DNA of 24,750 bases from Gammaproteobacteria bacterium. GTDB lineage: Bacteria > Pseudomonadota > Gammaproteobacteria > BMS3Bbin11. A program made the position numbers and the translations under genes. Position 1 is the first letter of the stretch; the number at the start of each line of letters is the position of its first letter. Shown here piece after piece: positions 16,294 to 23,625 of the stretch. The stretch spans positions 1 through 24,750 of the forward strand of contig JAUVSB010000002.1 in assembly GCA_030597275.1 (NCBI GenBank). The letters are read 5' to 3'. The notes beneath the pieces are model-generated. The model made no database searches and was not told the DNA's origin. It was given only the letters and a program-made list of their open reading frames with translations.

Positions 16294-16597
16294 AATAAGG
16301 GAAAACCTAAGGGCACCTCTAATTAATAACAGAACCTTTAGTGCCCCGTAATTCTGTTAGTTCATACATGATCTGACAGTCTGAGTGTAAAAGTTTTTAC
16401 TCAATCCTACAGCCAGGAAAATGACTGTTGCCGAGACATGGCGGACAATATCAGGGAGTATCCCAGTTCGCTTAGATTTTTCCTAAGCGGACATTTTCTT
16501 AGTAATTTAAACCGCCGCTGTCTGCCAGAAGTCGACCTTCAGCAAGTGAATAAAATTCGCCCGTGTGGACATGCCAGCTGATTCCTATACGGTAAGG
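16294..16597. other. Convergent intergenic region after glgP
   Basis: These 304 bases lie between the converging glgP and membrane-protein genes. No coding sequence is apparent. The region holds several inverted repeats: GGGCAC/GTGCCC interleaved with TAACAGAA/TTCTGTTA (16311-16359), a TGAGT/ACTCA hairpin at 16382-16403 and CGCTTAG/CTAAGCG (16469-16489). None has the continuous T run of a classic intrinsic terminator, but transcription from glgP presumably ends here. Confidence 0.5.
16469..16489 (+). terminator. Hairpin, possible terminator of the glg operon
   Basis: A perfect 7-bp stem CGCTTAG/CTAAGCG encloses a 7-nt loop (ATTTTTC). It is followed by a moderately T-rich stretch (ACATTTTCTT) rather than an uninterrupted T run. 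It lies 176 nt after the glgP stop. A terminator is plausible but not convincing. Confidence 0.35.
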
Positions 16598-17794
16598 TTA
16601 AACAAGGGTATCGATAACGCGTTTCAATATATCAGTAAGTGAATACTCGGTCAGTATCAGGGGGATGAAAGGTATAGCCAGGACGGTTAATTGAAGGAAG
16701 TATCCTTTCAGGCTAATCGGTATGAAACGCATATCATCCACTACGTTATAGATATCAGCATAGTCACAGACAACCGAGGAGTCTGCTGTTTTGAGTAGTT
16801 CATCCCCATTTGACAGATCAGATGTGTCGCCCCACTTTTTGTCAAAGGCATTTGACAAGCGATGGCCCAGGTCGCCATAGACAACACGCCCCCATCGTCT
16901 GGTCATCGCAAGTTGTTTGGTAAAAAAGAACATTGGCAATGTCATGAGAACGATGGCGATGACAATAAAGCCAATGATGTCTGGCAGAGACTGTATCAGT
17001 GTCATGTCAGTGTAGAGGATGTCTTCGGCCAGACCCACGGATAGCAAAGCTCCGAAGGCTATCGCTATCAGGATGAAAGCACTTTCGCCATTTTTAAGAA
17101 TGCCCAGCCCACCTGCCAGGTCAGGGTGTGTCGGTTGTAGTTTCAGCTCGATCCTGGAAACGCGGTACAGGAATTCAACCCATAAATAAAAACGCCAGAA
17201 CCAGCGGTACAGGATAATCTGCAGTACGGGTGAACTAACCAGCAAAAACCACCAACCGGCATGGGTTAGTCGTGCGCCTGTATCCCCATGGGTAATGATC
17301 CAGTTAGTGAATGTCGTACTGACGCTGAGTTCCTCCAGGTTACTCAGGTACGACAGAACAACGCTATAACTGATAACCAGGATCACGATATCGGCAATAT
17401 ATGAATCTTTTCTTTGTGATAGCTTTTCAATCGCCTTGTTGTATTTTTCCTTGTTGTCATCACCGAGAATTCCAGATGTACTGACGCTCTGCAATACACT
17501 GATAATTAGCTGGTCGATTATTACGTCTGCATTGATGAGCAGGGGCAGAACGATCAGGTATCGGACGTAGGGGGTAAGGTCGTAGATAAAAGGTGAATCG
17601 ATGCTGGTGTTAAACAGATTGCCTTCGATGGCTGTAAACAAGAGCAGGGGCAACCAGCATAATGTTATTAACGCGATATGACGACGTTTGAAGGAATAGT
17701 TATCAGGTTGCTGGATGTGTAACAGTTTCAGGAGTCTGTAGACCAGGCCACCAGTCGATAGCCTGAATGATTCGAAACCTTCTGCGTTATACAT
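16598..17794 (-). CDS. Multi-pass integral membrane protein, unknown function
   Basis: I do not recognise a characterised family for this 398-residue protein. About seven hydrophobic segments are visible, near residues 40-57, 76-94, 131-150, 181-206, 239-257, 271-293 and 366-382, so it is an inner-membrane protein. Conserved-looking polar loops lie between them: a Trp/Arg-rich RWFWRFYLWVEFLYRVSR (197-214) leading into PTHPDLAGGLGIL (221-233), and TRRWGRVVYGDLGHRLSNAF (298-317), which has the look of a functional cytoplasmic loop. I have a vague memory of an uncharacterised proteobacterial family with a similar HPD-AGGLG motif. A GGAG lies 10 nt before the ATG. It follows the DsbA-like gene by 75 nt in the same direction and may share its transcript. 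Confidence 0.8.
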   Translation of the reverse strand: MYNAEGFESFRLSTGGLVYRLLKLLHIQQPDNYSFKRRHIALITLCWLPLLLFTAIEGNLFNTSIDSPFIYDLTPYVRYLIVLPLLINADVIIDQLIISVLQSVSTSGILGDDNKEKYNKAIEKLSQRKDSYIADIVILVISYSVVLSYLSNLEELSVSTTFTNWIITHGDTGARLTHAGWWFLLVSSPVLQIILYRWFWRFYLWVEFLYRVSRIELKLQPTHPDLAGGLGILKNGESAFILIAIAFGALLSVGLAEDILYTDMTLIQSLPDIIGFIVIAIVLMTLPMFFFTKQLAMTRRWGRVVYGDLGHRLSNAFDKKWGDTSDLSNGDELLKTADSSVVCDYADIYNVVDDMRFIPISLKGYFLQLTVLAIPFIPLILTEYSLTDILKRVIDTLV

Positions 17795-17869
17795 CAGAGT
17801 ATGCTCCGCCAGAGATAGCTGTCACTGATGAGATCATGAGCACTTGCATGTCTGCAGGAGATCGCTCAA

Positions 17870-18856
17870 TCAGTCACCGGCAGGCCAGCGTAACGGCTTC
17901 GTGGTAAACGGCGCTCTAGGTTCAGGGCGCATTGTCAATCCGTTCTGCCGCAGACGCCAGAAGAGCTGGTCGAACCGATCCTGGCCGAAGAACGGCTCGC
18001 CACGGAATACCCCGCAGGGCACACCCCCGTGACCTGATGCCAGAAACTCCGCCTGATTCTGTTGCCAGACCTCATCGTACTTTGCGGGATTCTTCTGGAT
18101 ATCCCTGATCGTGGCGTCGTAATCCAGGCCCGTTTTGTTGAAGGCACCCTCGATGTCGGCTGGCCAGAAATCTGAACGGCCACCCCAGATGAGCGGGCTG
18201 ATCTGGTTAACATATTCGAGGCACTTGCCCGCCAGTTGAGCAGCGTTGGCAAGACGTACCAGCCACGTGATGTAGGGCTGCTCTTCGAGTGGGAGGATGA
18301 AGCCACTGTTGGGGTTCTCAAATGGCCAGTGGTTCTGCACGACGGGATCAGGATCGGCAAAACGAAACGGCACACCCTCGTACTTCCCGGAGCGAGCGGC
18401 ATCGTGCAACGTATCGGCCCACTTGTACCATCTGCCGCCTTTTTTGGGAGGCGCTTCCTCAGTTCCACCAAGGCCGCCTGAGAACATCCCTGGCGTGCGG
18501 ACGGCAACCGGGAAAATCACCTTGATGTTCACATCCACGTTGAAGTTGGAATTGAGCCAAGTATAGCGCTGGATGGCGAGGTAGCTGTATGGGCTGCGCA
18601 TCGAGTAGAAGACATCAACCTCGAGCGGAATCTCGGGGGTAACGACGTCCGTGAACCGTGATGGCATAACCTCAAGCGAGTCTTCATTCTTGTAGTTATG
18701 ATTAGTGCTGTCATAGTGCACCCAAAGCCAGTTTCCCTGGTGCGAATCCGGATCCATCTTATTGTCTACCGGCGGCATCTCGGGTACATCGAAACTATAT
18801 CTTTCTTTGTCAAAATCTGGGACTAGATCAGTGATTGGGGTGTTGTCGGGGGACAT
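17870..18856 (-). CDS. DsbA-like thioredoxin-fold protein of the GST-kappa / 2-hydroxychromene-2-carboxylate isomerase type
   Basis: This 328-residue protein has the two landmarks of the HCCA isomerase/GST-kappa branch of the DsbA superfamily: VDVFYSMRSPYSYLAIQR (80-97), with the S-PYSYLA motif that supplies the glutathione-activating serine, and GVPCGVFRGEPFFGQDRFDQL (278-298), with the cis-proline and GQDR signature. It has no CxxC pair, so it is not a classic disulfide oxidase. It is longer than usual isomerases (about 200 residues) because of an N-terminal extension of about 75 residues and an insertion with PKKGGRWYKWADTLHDAARS. No signal peptide is seen, so it is probably cytoplasmic. 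A good Shine-Dalgarno (AAGGA) lies 7 nt before the ATG. GC content appears higher than in the flanking minus-strand genes. Substrate unknown. Confidence 0.75.
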   Translation of the reverse strand: MSPDNTPITDLVPDFDKERYSFDVPEMPPVDNKMDPDSHQGNWLWVHYDSTNHNYKNEDSLEVMPSRFTDVVTPEIPLEVDVFYSMRSPYSYLAIQRYTWLNSNFNVDVNIKVIFPVAVRTPGMFSGGLGGTEEAPPKKGGRWYKWADTLHDAARSGKYEGVPFRFADPDPVVQNHWPFENPNSGFILPLEEQPYITWLVRLANAAQLAGKCLEYVNQISPLIWGGRSDFWPADIEGAFNKTGLDYDATIRDIQKNPAKYDEVWQQNQAEFLASGHGGVPCGVFRGEPFFGQDRFDQLFWRLRQNGLTMRPEPRAPFTTKPLRWPAGD

Positions 18857-19208
18857 GGCCGGTTCCTTAATTCTGTTATTGTTGGGAATATATTACTCCA
18901 AAATTATCGATAGTGGGATGGCATGTTATCGATTCATGCGGAACAGTGTTTAATATACAGGTGGCTAATGTTGGCTGAATTCAACGATTCATCTGCGGAT
19001 CACAAATGACCGTTATGGATTGCGAGTTCAACTGGCCAATGCTACATATGTGTTAAATCTTTTACCGATGCCTTGTCTTCTAACGTTTTACATGGTCGTT
19101 CATTTAATTGACCAGCACGTGCAGGAATGAATGAATTTAGATGGGGGAGGATGAAACGGCCTTTGTCGTAATGTAAAATCAACCCATATCATAATAGAGA
19201 AGAAACTG
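18857..19208. other. Divergent intergenic region between the DsbA-like gene and pilU
   Basis: These 352 bases lie between divergent genes and should hold both promoters. I see no gene. TTATCGAT occurs twice (near 18904 and 18925), and a candidate pilU promoter lies at 19163-19192. No RNA gene or convincing riboswitch is visible. Confidence 0.5.
19163..19192 (+). promoter_or_regulatory. Candidate sigma-70 promoter of the pilU-like gene
   Basis: TTGTCG (19163-19168) is followed after 18 bases by TATCAT (19187-19192, five of six matches to the -10). Transcription would start about 10 nt before the ATG at 19209, leaving a very short leader. Consensus match by eye only. Confidence 0.3.
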
Positions 19209-20729
19209 ATGGATATAACCTCACTGCTAGCCAAAGCCGTTCAGCAACGCGCATCAGACGTGTTCATTAGCGTCAATTCACCACCCATGGTCAAGGTCGA
19301 CGGAATTATGCGACCCATCGACCCCGATTCGCCACCACTCGAGGACCAGGAAAACTACAGTCTGATTTACTCTATTCTCAATGACCGCGAAACAAAAAAC
19401 TTTGAGCAAACCTATGAGCTCAATAAGTCTCTTAATGTGCCATCAGTGGGTCGATTCCGCGTCAACGTATTTCGACAACGCGGTGAACCGGCTCTGGTAG
19501 CGCGGCATATCAAGGACAAGATACCCTCCATCGAGTCCCTGGGGCTGCCTGAAACGCTTAAAGATTTGATTATGACAGAACGTGGCCTGCTGTTAGTGGT
19601 AGGTGGCACTGGGACGGGGAAATCGACTAGCCTGGCCGCTATGATTGATTACCGTAATGCCAACAGTCCCGGCCATATCCTCACCATTGAGGATCCCATT
19701 GAGTTCATATACGAGAATAAAAAGTCACTGGTTAACCAGCGGGAAGTTGGCATGGATACCCTGTCGTTTGGTGCCGCCCTGATTAACGCCATGCGAGAAG
19801 CGCCTGACGTTATCCTCATCGGCGAGATTCGCGACGCAACGACAATGAAGCAGGCACTCTCCTATGCCGAAACTGGGCATTTGTGCCTTGCAACCCTGCA
19901 TGCCAACAATTCCAATCAGGCCATCGACCGTATCATTAATTTCTTCCCGGAGGAGGCACACAAGCAGATCCTTCTGGATTTGTCCCTGAATCTGAAGGCT
20001 GTTATCTCACAGCGGCTCTGTGCGGGATATGACAACAAACGGGTTGCCGTCGTAGAGCAGATGGTGAATACGCCCTATATCGCCGACCTTATTGAGAAAG
20101 GCCGGGTTGATGAACTCAAATCCGCCATGGAGAAATCCAAGGGGCGTACCTGTGTTACTTTTGATCAGGCGCTGTTCGATTTAGTAGCCGAGGACAAAAT
20201 TAGCCAGGAGGAGGCATTACGGCAGGCAGATTCCCATAACAATCTCTCACTTCGCTTTCGTCTGGAAAAGCCGGGCAAGAAGCCCAGTTATAATATCAAG
20301 AGCGAGTACACCCTCGACAAGAAAGCGCCCTTTGATCACTATGAGACGTTCCGTGTCTCGGCACTAAAGGTCCAGAATGTGCGCCAAGATATAGAACCTG
20401 CACTGAAAGCTGCAATTACCTCTGGCTTGGAGAAAAAGGGCCTGCAACAGGCAGAATCCGACCCGGACATTGATGTGCAATTTGTATTTGGCATTAAAAA
20501 AACGGCTGGACTTGAGCTGCAGAAGATGCCTGATGAAGGCATCTTTCAGCACTATGAGCCTGAGACTGAGAAACACGCTATGCTAGTCGTAAACATCGTT
20601 GATGCCAAAACGCACAAGACGGTCTACAGGCTCACGGCATCCCGGCGCCGCGATGAGATTGAGATTCCCGACGAAGAATTGAAACGAGAGATGCAGAACC
20701 TGCTGGCCACTTTTCCTGTAAACCTCTGA
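19209..20729 (+). CDS. pilU: PilU-type pilus retraction ATPase fused to a C-terminal DUF4136-like domain
   Basis: Residues 1-355 form a PilT/PilU secretion ATPase. Visible are the N-terminal domain QRASDVFISVNSPPMVKVDG (13-32), Walker A GGTGTGKST (132-140), the Asp box TIEDPIEF (159-166), Walker B VILIGEIRD (201-209) and the His box TGHLCLATLHAN (222-233). FFPEE and the C-terminal ISQEEALRQADSHNNLSLRF follow. The acidic ISxEEALrxADSxNdLRLR end matches PilU rather than PilT; PilU assists PilT in type IVa pilus retraction at the inner membrane. PilU normally ends near residue 380. This protein runs to 506, and residues 376-505 resemble DUF4136: DHYETFRVSA, ALKAAITSGLEKKGLQQAESDPDIDVQFVFG, LVVNIVDAKTHKTVYRLTAS and a LLATFPV end. 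DUF4136 is usually found in exported lipoproteins, so a cytoplasmic fusion is unusual. No pilT or other pilus gene is adjacent. Confidence 0.9.
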   Translation: MDITSLLAKAVQQRASDVFISVNSPPMVKVDGIMRPIDPDSPPLEDQENYSLIYSILNDRETKNFEQTYELNKSLNVPSVGRFRVNVFRQRGEPALVARHIKDKIPSIESLGLPETLKDLIMTERGLLLVVGGTGTGKSTSLAAMIDYRNANSPGHILTIEDPIEFIYENKKSLVNQREVGMDTLSFGAALINAMREAPDVILIGEIRDATTMKQALSYAETGHLCLATLHANNSNQAIDRIINFFPEEAHKQILLDLSLNLKAVISQRLCAGYDNKRVAVVEQMVNTPYIADLIEKGRVDELKSAMEKSKGRTCVTFDQALFDLVAEDKISQEEALRQADSHNNLSLRFRLEKPGKKPSYNIKSEYTLDKKAPFDHYETFRVSALKVQNVRQDIEPALKAAITSGLEKKGLQQAESDPDIDVQFVFGIKKTAGLELQKMPDEGIFQHYEPETEKHAMLVVNIVDAKTHKTVYRLTASRRRDEIEIPDEELKREMQNLLATFPVNL

Positions 20730-20757
20730 GCAGTTACCGCGAGTGTGCGGTCGCCAC

Positions 20758-20794
20758 GGTCTGTAAAAAAACCTGGCTTCCAGGGAGTCAGACC
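20758..20794 (-). terminator. Nested hairpin with T7 on the minus strand, possible terminator of the DUF3622 gene
   Basis: On the minus strand CCTGG-AAG-CCAGG is followed directly by seven T (20771-20765), the form of an intrinsic terminator with a short stem. An outer pair, GGTCTG (20758-20763) with CAGACC (20789-20794), encloses it. It would end transcription coming from the DUF3622 gene, more than 200 nt downstream of its stop, and could also act after pilU. The stem is short, so confidence is modest. Confidence 0.4.
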
Positions 20795-21010
20795 TTGATT
20801 ACTAAGCTATGGCATCAAGAGCCTGCCATTAGCTAAAAAAACAGGGTTCAATCTTGCTTCCGGCATGTCTGCTTTCGAGTGGTTTGAATTATTTAAAATA
20901 CATTCTAAATGACGGTTTAGTCTCGATTACAGCCATTTATCGTCCTGATGGATGGTTTCAAACTCAATTTTCAATGTTATCAGATTGCATTCTGAATTTA
21001 CGGTATGTTT

Positions 21011-21286
21011 TTATTGTTCACTGCTCTCTTTTGTACTTTCTGACGAGGGTGTTTTCCCGGTTTTTTTCTCACGTTGTTCAGCATGACGCTTATTTTTTTC
21101 TTTCAGGTTCAGCAAGAAAGTCTTTAGCTCATCATTTCCCCATTTCAGAGCTTCGGATTCAGAGGAAAATCCACTTTGGCTTTTTGAAACAACGACTTTA
21201 CTGGATGTTACTCGCCTTATTATTTCTGCTGTCCATTCAGTATCATCCTGAACTGCGCGGTAATCAAATTTTTTAGTTTTTCCCAT
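21011..21286 (-). CDS. DUF3622 family small protein
   Basis: This 91-residue protein matches the DUF3622 family of gammaproteobacterial small proteins. Its N-terminal block is GKTKKFDYRAVQDDTEWTAE, followed by IIRRVTSSKVVVSKSQSGF and SESEALKWGNDELKTFLLNL. The last 30 residues are a Lys/Glu/Ser-rich, probably disordered tail. No signal peptide or membrane segment is present. A Shine-Dalgarno (AAGGA, 8 nt before the ATG) supports the start. It is isolated, with intergenic stretches on both sides. Family function is unknown. The plus-strand open frame over the same bases (20854-21276) is its shadow. Confidence 0.88.
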   Translation of the reverse strand: MGKTKKFDYRAVQDDTEWTAEIIRRVTSSKVVVSKSQSGFSSESEALKWGNDELKTFLLNLKEKNKRHAEQREKKTGKTPSSESTKESSEQ

Positions 21287-21363
21287 TTTAGCTATCCTTC
21301 ATTTATTACTTCTCGCTTACAAACCAAAGTAATGGTTATTTATAATGATCCTCTGATAATTGC

Positions 21364-21478
21364 ATCATTGCGAGGAACATGGTGACGTGGCAACCTCTAA
21401 GTCATTGATTATATTTCATGAGATTGCCGCGCTTCGGTGCTCGTGACCACAGGAAATGCCCGAAGGGTGCAATGACGA
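21364..21478. repeat. MITE-like interspersed palindromic repeat
   Basis: A left arm (from CATTGCGAGGAAC at 21366 to GGCAACCTC at 21397) faces a right arm (GAGATTGCCGCGCTTCGGTGC from 21420, ending GCAATGACG at 21477) as an imperfect long inverted repeat. The central spacer is TAAGTCATTGATTATATTTCAT. The right arm holds about 25 extra bases between its GCTTCGGTGC and AAGGGTGCAATGACG parts. The CATTGCGAGG...GGCAA-CTC / GAGATTGCCGCG...CAATGACG pattern recurs in intergenic regions of several unrelated proteobacterial genomes. It lies between the GNAT and DUF3622 genes, and its transcript would fold into a long hairpin that could also end GNAT transcription. Confidence 0.6.
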
Positions 21479-21513
21479 GCTTTTCTAAATTTATTAGAGT
21501 TTCCTTAACTGAA

Positions 21514-21996
21514 TTATAATTGTTTATCCCAGAAAAAGGCCTGCCCTGCCGCAGGATCAAGTTCATAACTGCTGAAACCAAATTTCTTATATGATGATTT
21601 TGCAATTTCGTTATTACTCAACACCTCGAGGGTTAATTTACAGCAGCCTTTTTCGATAGCAATTTCTTCTACTTTTTTAAGCATTTTATGACTCAGACCC
21701 TTACCTCGATATTCTTTCAATACAATAACATCATGAATATTAATTAAGGGTTTGCAAGAAAAAGTAGAAAACTGCTCAAAACAGTTTATTAAACCGGCAG
21801 CTTTATTATTTACATAGCCTATAACACTAAATGCATGAGGAATTCTGGACAGCTCGTTAGCGACATTTTCTATCACATGTTCCTCAAGCGGTTTCCCTCC
21901 TCCCATCGGGTCTTTCGCATAGTGGTCTAATAATAACGTTATTTCCTGTCTATTTTTTTCGTTGCAATAGTCTGCCTTAATTATTTTTACAGACAT
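21514..21996 (-). CDS. GNAT family N-acetyltransferase
   Basis: This 160-residue single-domain protein has a GNAT fold. The acetyl-CoA motif A is VLKEYRGKGLSHKMLKKVEE (92-111, with R-G-K-G), preceded by the strand NIHDVIV and followed by KLTLEVLSNNEIAKSSYKKFGF (motif B with YKKFGF). The N-terminal part has DHYAKDPMGGGKPL, as seen in a subgroup of uncharacterised GNATs. The substrate cannot be told from the sequence. It starts 19 nt after the endonuclease III-like gene and probably ends the scpA-scpB-rluB-nth-like transcript. The region is AT-richer than the rluB/scpB part, which may mean it joined the operon later. Confidence 0.9.
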   Translation of the reverse strand: MSVKIIKADYCNEKNRQEITLLLDHYAKDPMGGGKPLEEHVIENVANELSRIPHAFSVIGYVNNKAAGLINCFEQFSTFSCKPLINIHDVIVLKEYRGKGLSHKMLKKVEEIAIEKGCCKLTLEVLSNNEIAKSSYKKFGFSSYELDPAAGQAFFWDKQL

Positions 21997-22015
21997 TATA
22001 GTGACTCAATCATTG

Positions 22016-22672
22016 TTAGATATTTTTCCATTTCAGACAGTCTTTCTGTAAGCAGCATTTTTCGCACACAGGATTTTTCTGACAGATATTTTTCGCATGC
22101 ACCACGATCAATGCATGATATTGATTGAATAATTCCACATTGCATTCTAATGACTGTTCAAAGCTCTGTTGCAGTTTCTCATAAGTTTCATCATGTTCGA
22201 TTAGACCAAGTCGGGAAAATAAACGACAGGTATAAGCATCAATCACAAAAACCGGCTTGTCCAACGCATACAATAAGACATCATCAGCCGTTTCCGGGCC
22301 GATGCCGTGCACTGCAAGCAGTTCTTTGCGTAATATCTTTAAAGCTCGCAGTTTTAGTTGCTCAATATCACCTTGATCGCATAACCATTCACAGAGCGCC
22401 ATAAGTCGCTTTGCTTTGATATTGAAGTAGCCACTGCTAATGATTAGAGTAGCCAGGTGATCTATGCTTGTTTTTGTGATGGCTGAAGGCGACATCAGGC
22501 CAGCTTCTTTTAGCTTGCTGATGGCGGCGCTGGCATTCTTCCACGTGGTATTTTGTACCAGTACTGCACCGACCATGACCTCAAACGGAGAGTCGGCTGG
22601 CCACCAGTGTTGCGGGCCGTAATGTGAATCCAGAATATCGTATATGCGCTGGTATTTATTTTTTGTACTCAT
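22016..22672 (-). CDS. Endonuclease III-like HhH-GPD DNA glycosylase with 4Fe-4S cluster motif
   Basis: This 218-residue protein belongs to the Nth/HhH-GPD superfamily of base-excision repair glycosylases. It has PFEVMVGAVLVQNTTWKNA (29-47), the helix-hairpin-helix LAVHGIGPETADDVLLYA (119-136), the catalytic aspartate D145 in VFVIDAYTCR and a C-terminal iron-sulfur motif with Cys197, Cys203, Cys206 and Cys212 (C-x5-C-x2-C-x5-C). Classical Nth has a catalytic Lys in GxGxKTA; here the position is Glu (GPETAD), so a monofunctional glycosylase without lyase activity is expected, as in the MagIII-like branch. I therefore do not call it nth. Its ATG overlaps the rluB stop by 4 nt, implying translational coupling. 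Confidence 0.9.
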   Translation of the reverse strand: MSTKNKYQRIYDILDSHYGPQHWWPADSPFEVMVGAVLVQNTTWKNASAAISKLKEAGLMSPSAITKTSIDHLATLIISSGYFNIKAKRLMALCEWLCDQGDIEQLKLRALKILRKELLAVHGIGPETADDVLLYALDKPVFVIDAYTCRLFSRLGLIEHDETYEKLQQSFEQSLECNVELFNQYHALIVVHAKNICQKNPVCEKCCLQKDCLKWKNI

Positions 22673-23625
22673 CCACGGGTGCGGCGTCTTGCAGGTTGGC
22701 GGCTGGTCTTTTTGCTTCTGCTACTTTTGCCATAAGGAGAACTCCGCGAATCATCACGGGAAGACTCTTTGCGCCTGGTCTTGTTACCACCTCTGCGAGC
22801 ACCTCTGGACTTATCAGTCTTTTGCCGACCTGTCTGTCCAGCGGCCCCTCTGTTTGATGACCTCTCATTCCGGGAGGGTGGTTTTTCTGGTTCATTGCGC
22901 ATACCGACAGATTGCATCAGCTGGGTAACCTGTTTTTCCGGCAGCTCTTTATACTGTCCACGCAATAAGCGTGGCAAGGCTATCATGCCATAACGTATGC
23001 GTATCAATCGGCTAACTTTCAAGCCTACTGCTTCCCAGAGCCGGCGCACTTCCCGATTTTTACCTTCTTTTAATATCACGTGATACCAGCGATTACTGCC
23101 GCTACCCTCGCCTTCACTGATGCTGAGAAATGCAGCAAGTCCATCTTCAAGCTCAATACCATCCAGTAACTGCTGAAGTTGCTCAGGAGTGGCTTCTCCC
23201 AGCACACGAACCGCATATTCGCGTTCTATCTCTGATGAGGGATGCATCAGGCGGTTTGCCAGTTCGCCGTTATTTGTAACCAGCAATAGTCCCGAGGTAT
23301 TGATATCCAGCCGGCCTACCAGTACCCAGCGGTCATGCTTTGTACGTGGCAGCAAGTCAAACACGGTTTTGCTGTGCTCCGGGTCATCTCTTGAGCATAT
23401 AGCGCCCTCGGGTTTGTTTAATATCAGGACCCGGGTAGGCGCCTTATCTCTCAGCCTTATTGGTTTGCCATTAAGCGTAAAGCGCTGCTCGCGGGTAATG
23501 AGCTGACCGATCTCAGCTGTTTTTCCATCAACTGTAATTCGTCCTTCCCTGACCCACAACTCTATCTGCCTGCGCGAACCAACACCGGCCTGGGCCATGA
23601 CCTTCTGAATACGCTCTGGTTTCAT
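22669..23625 (-). CDS. rluB: 23S rRNA pseudouridine(2605) synthase
   Basis: RluB isomerises U2605 of 23S rRNA. The 318-residue protein has an N-terminal S4 RNA-binding domain (1-50: ERIQKVMAQAGVGSRRQIE), LILNKPEGAICSRDD, the catalytic motif GRLDINTSGLLL (104-115, Asp107) and the RsuA-family block GKNREVRRLWEAVGLKVSRL. Residues from about 240 to the end form a very basic Arg/Ser/Lys/Gly tail of about 80 residues, typical of RluB rather than RsuA or RluE and probably an RNA-binding disordered extension. Its ATG overlaps the scpB stop by 4 nt and its stop overlaps the glycosylase start by 4 nt. The scpA-scpB-rluB order is common in proteobacteria. Confidence 0.95.
   Translation of the reverse strand: MKPERIQKVMAQAGVGSRRQIELWVREGRITVDGKTAEIGQLITREQRFTLNGKPIRLRDKAPTRVLILNKPEGAICSRDDPEHSKTVFDLLPRTKHDRWVLVGRLDINTSGLLLVTNNGELANRLMHPSSEIEREYAVRVLGEATPEQLQQLLDGIELEDGLAAFLSISEGEGSGSNRWYHVILKEGKNREVRRLWEAVGLKVSRLIRIRYGMIALPRLLRGQYKELPEKQVTQLMQSVGMRNEPEKPPSRNERSSNRGAAGQTGRQKTDKSRGARRGGNKTRRKESSRDDSRSSPYGKSSRSKKTSRQPARRRTRG

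Noticed and set aside
17935..18507. 190-codon alternative frame inside the DsbA-like gene
   Set aside because: Same strand but a different frame. The composition is biased to Arg/Ser/Pro, typical of an off-frame shadow, and the main frame carries the conserved motifs.
18900..18935. Two TTATCGAT copies as an operator
   Set aside because: Only two short AT-rich copies with no symmetry or known regulator. They could easily be chance.
20854..21276. 140-codon plus-strand frame opposite the DUF3622 gene
   Set aside because: Hydrophobic-looking, but mostly the antisense of a recognisable DUF3622 protein that has its own ribosome binding site.
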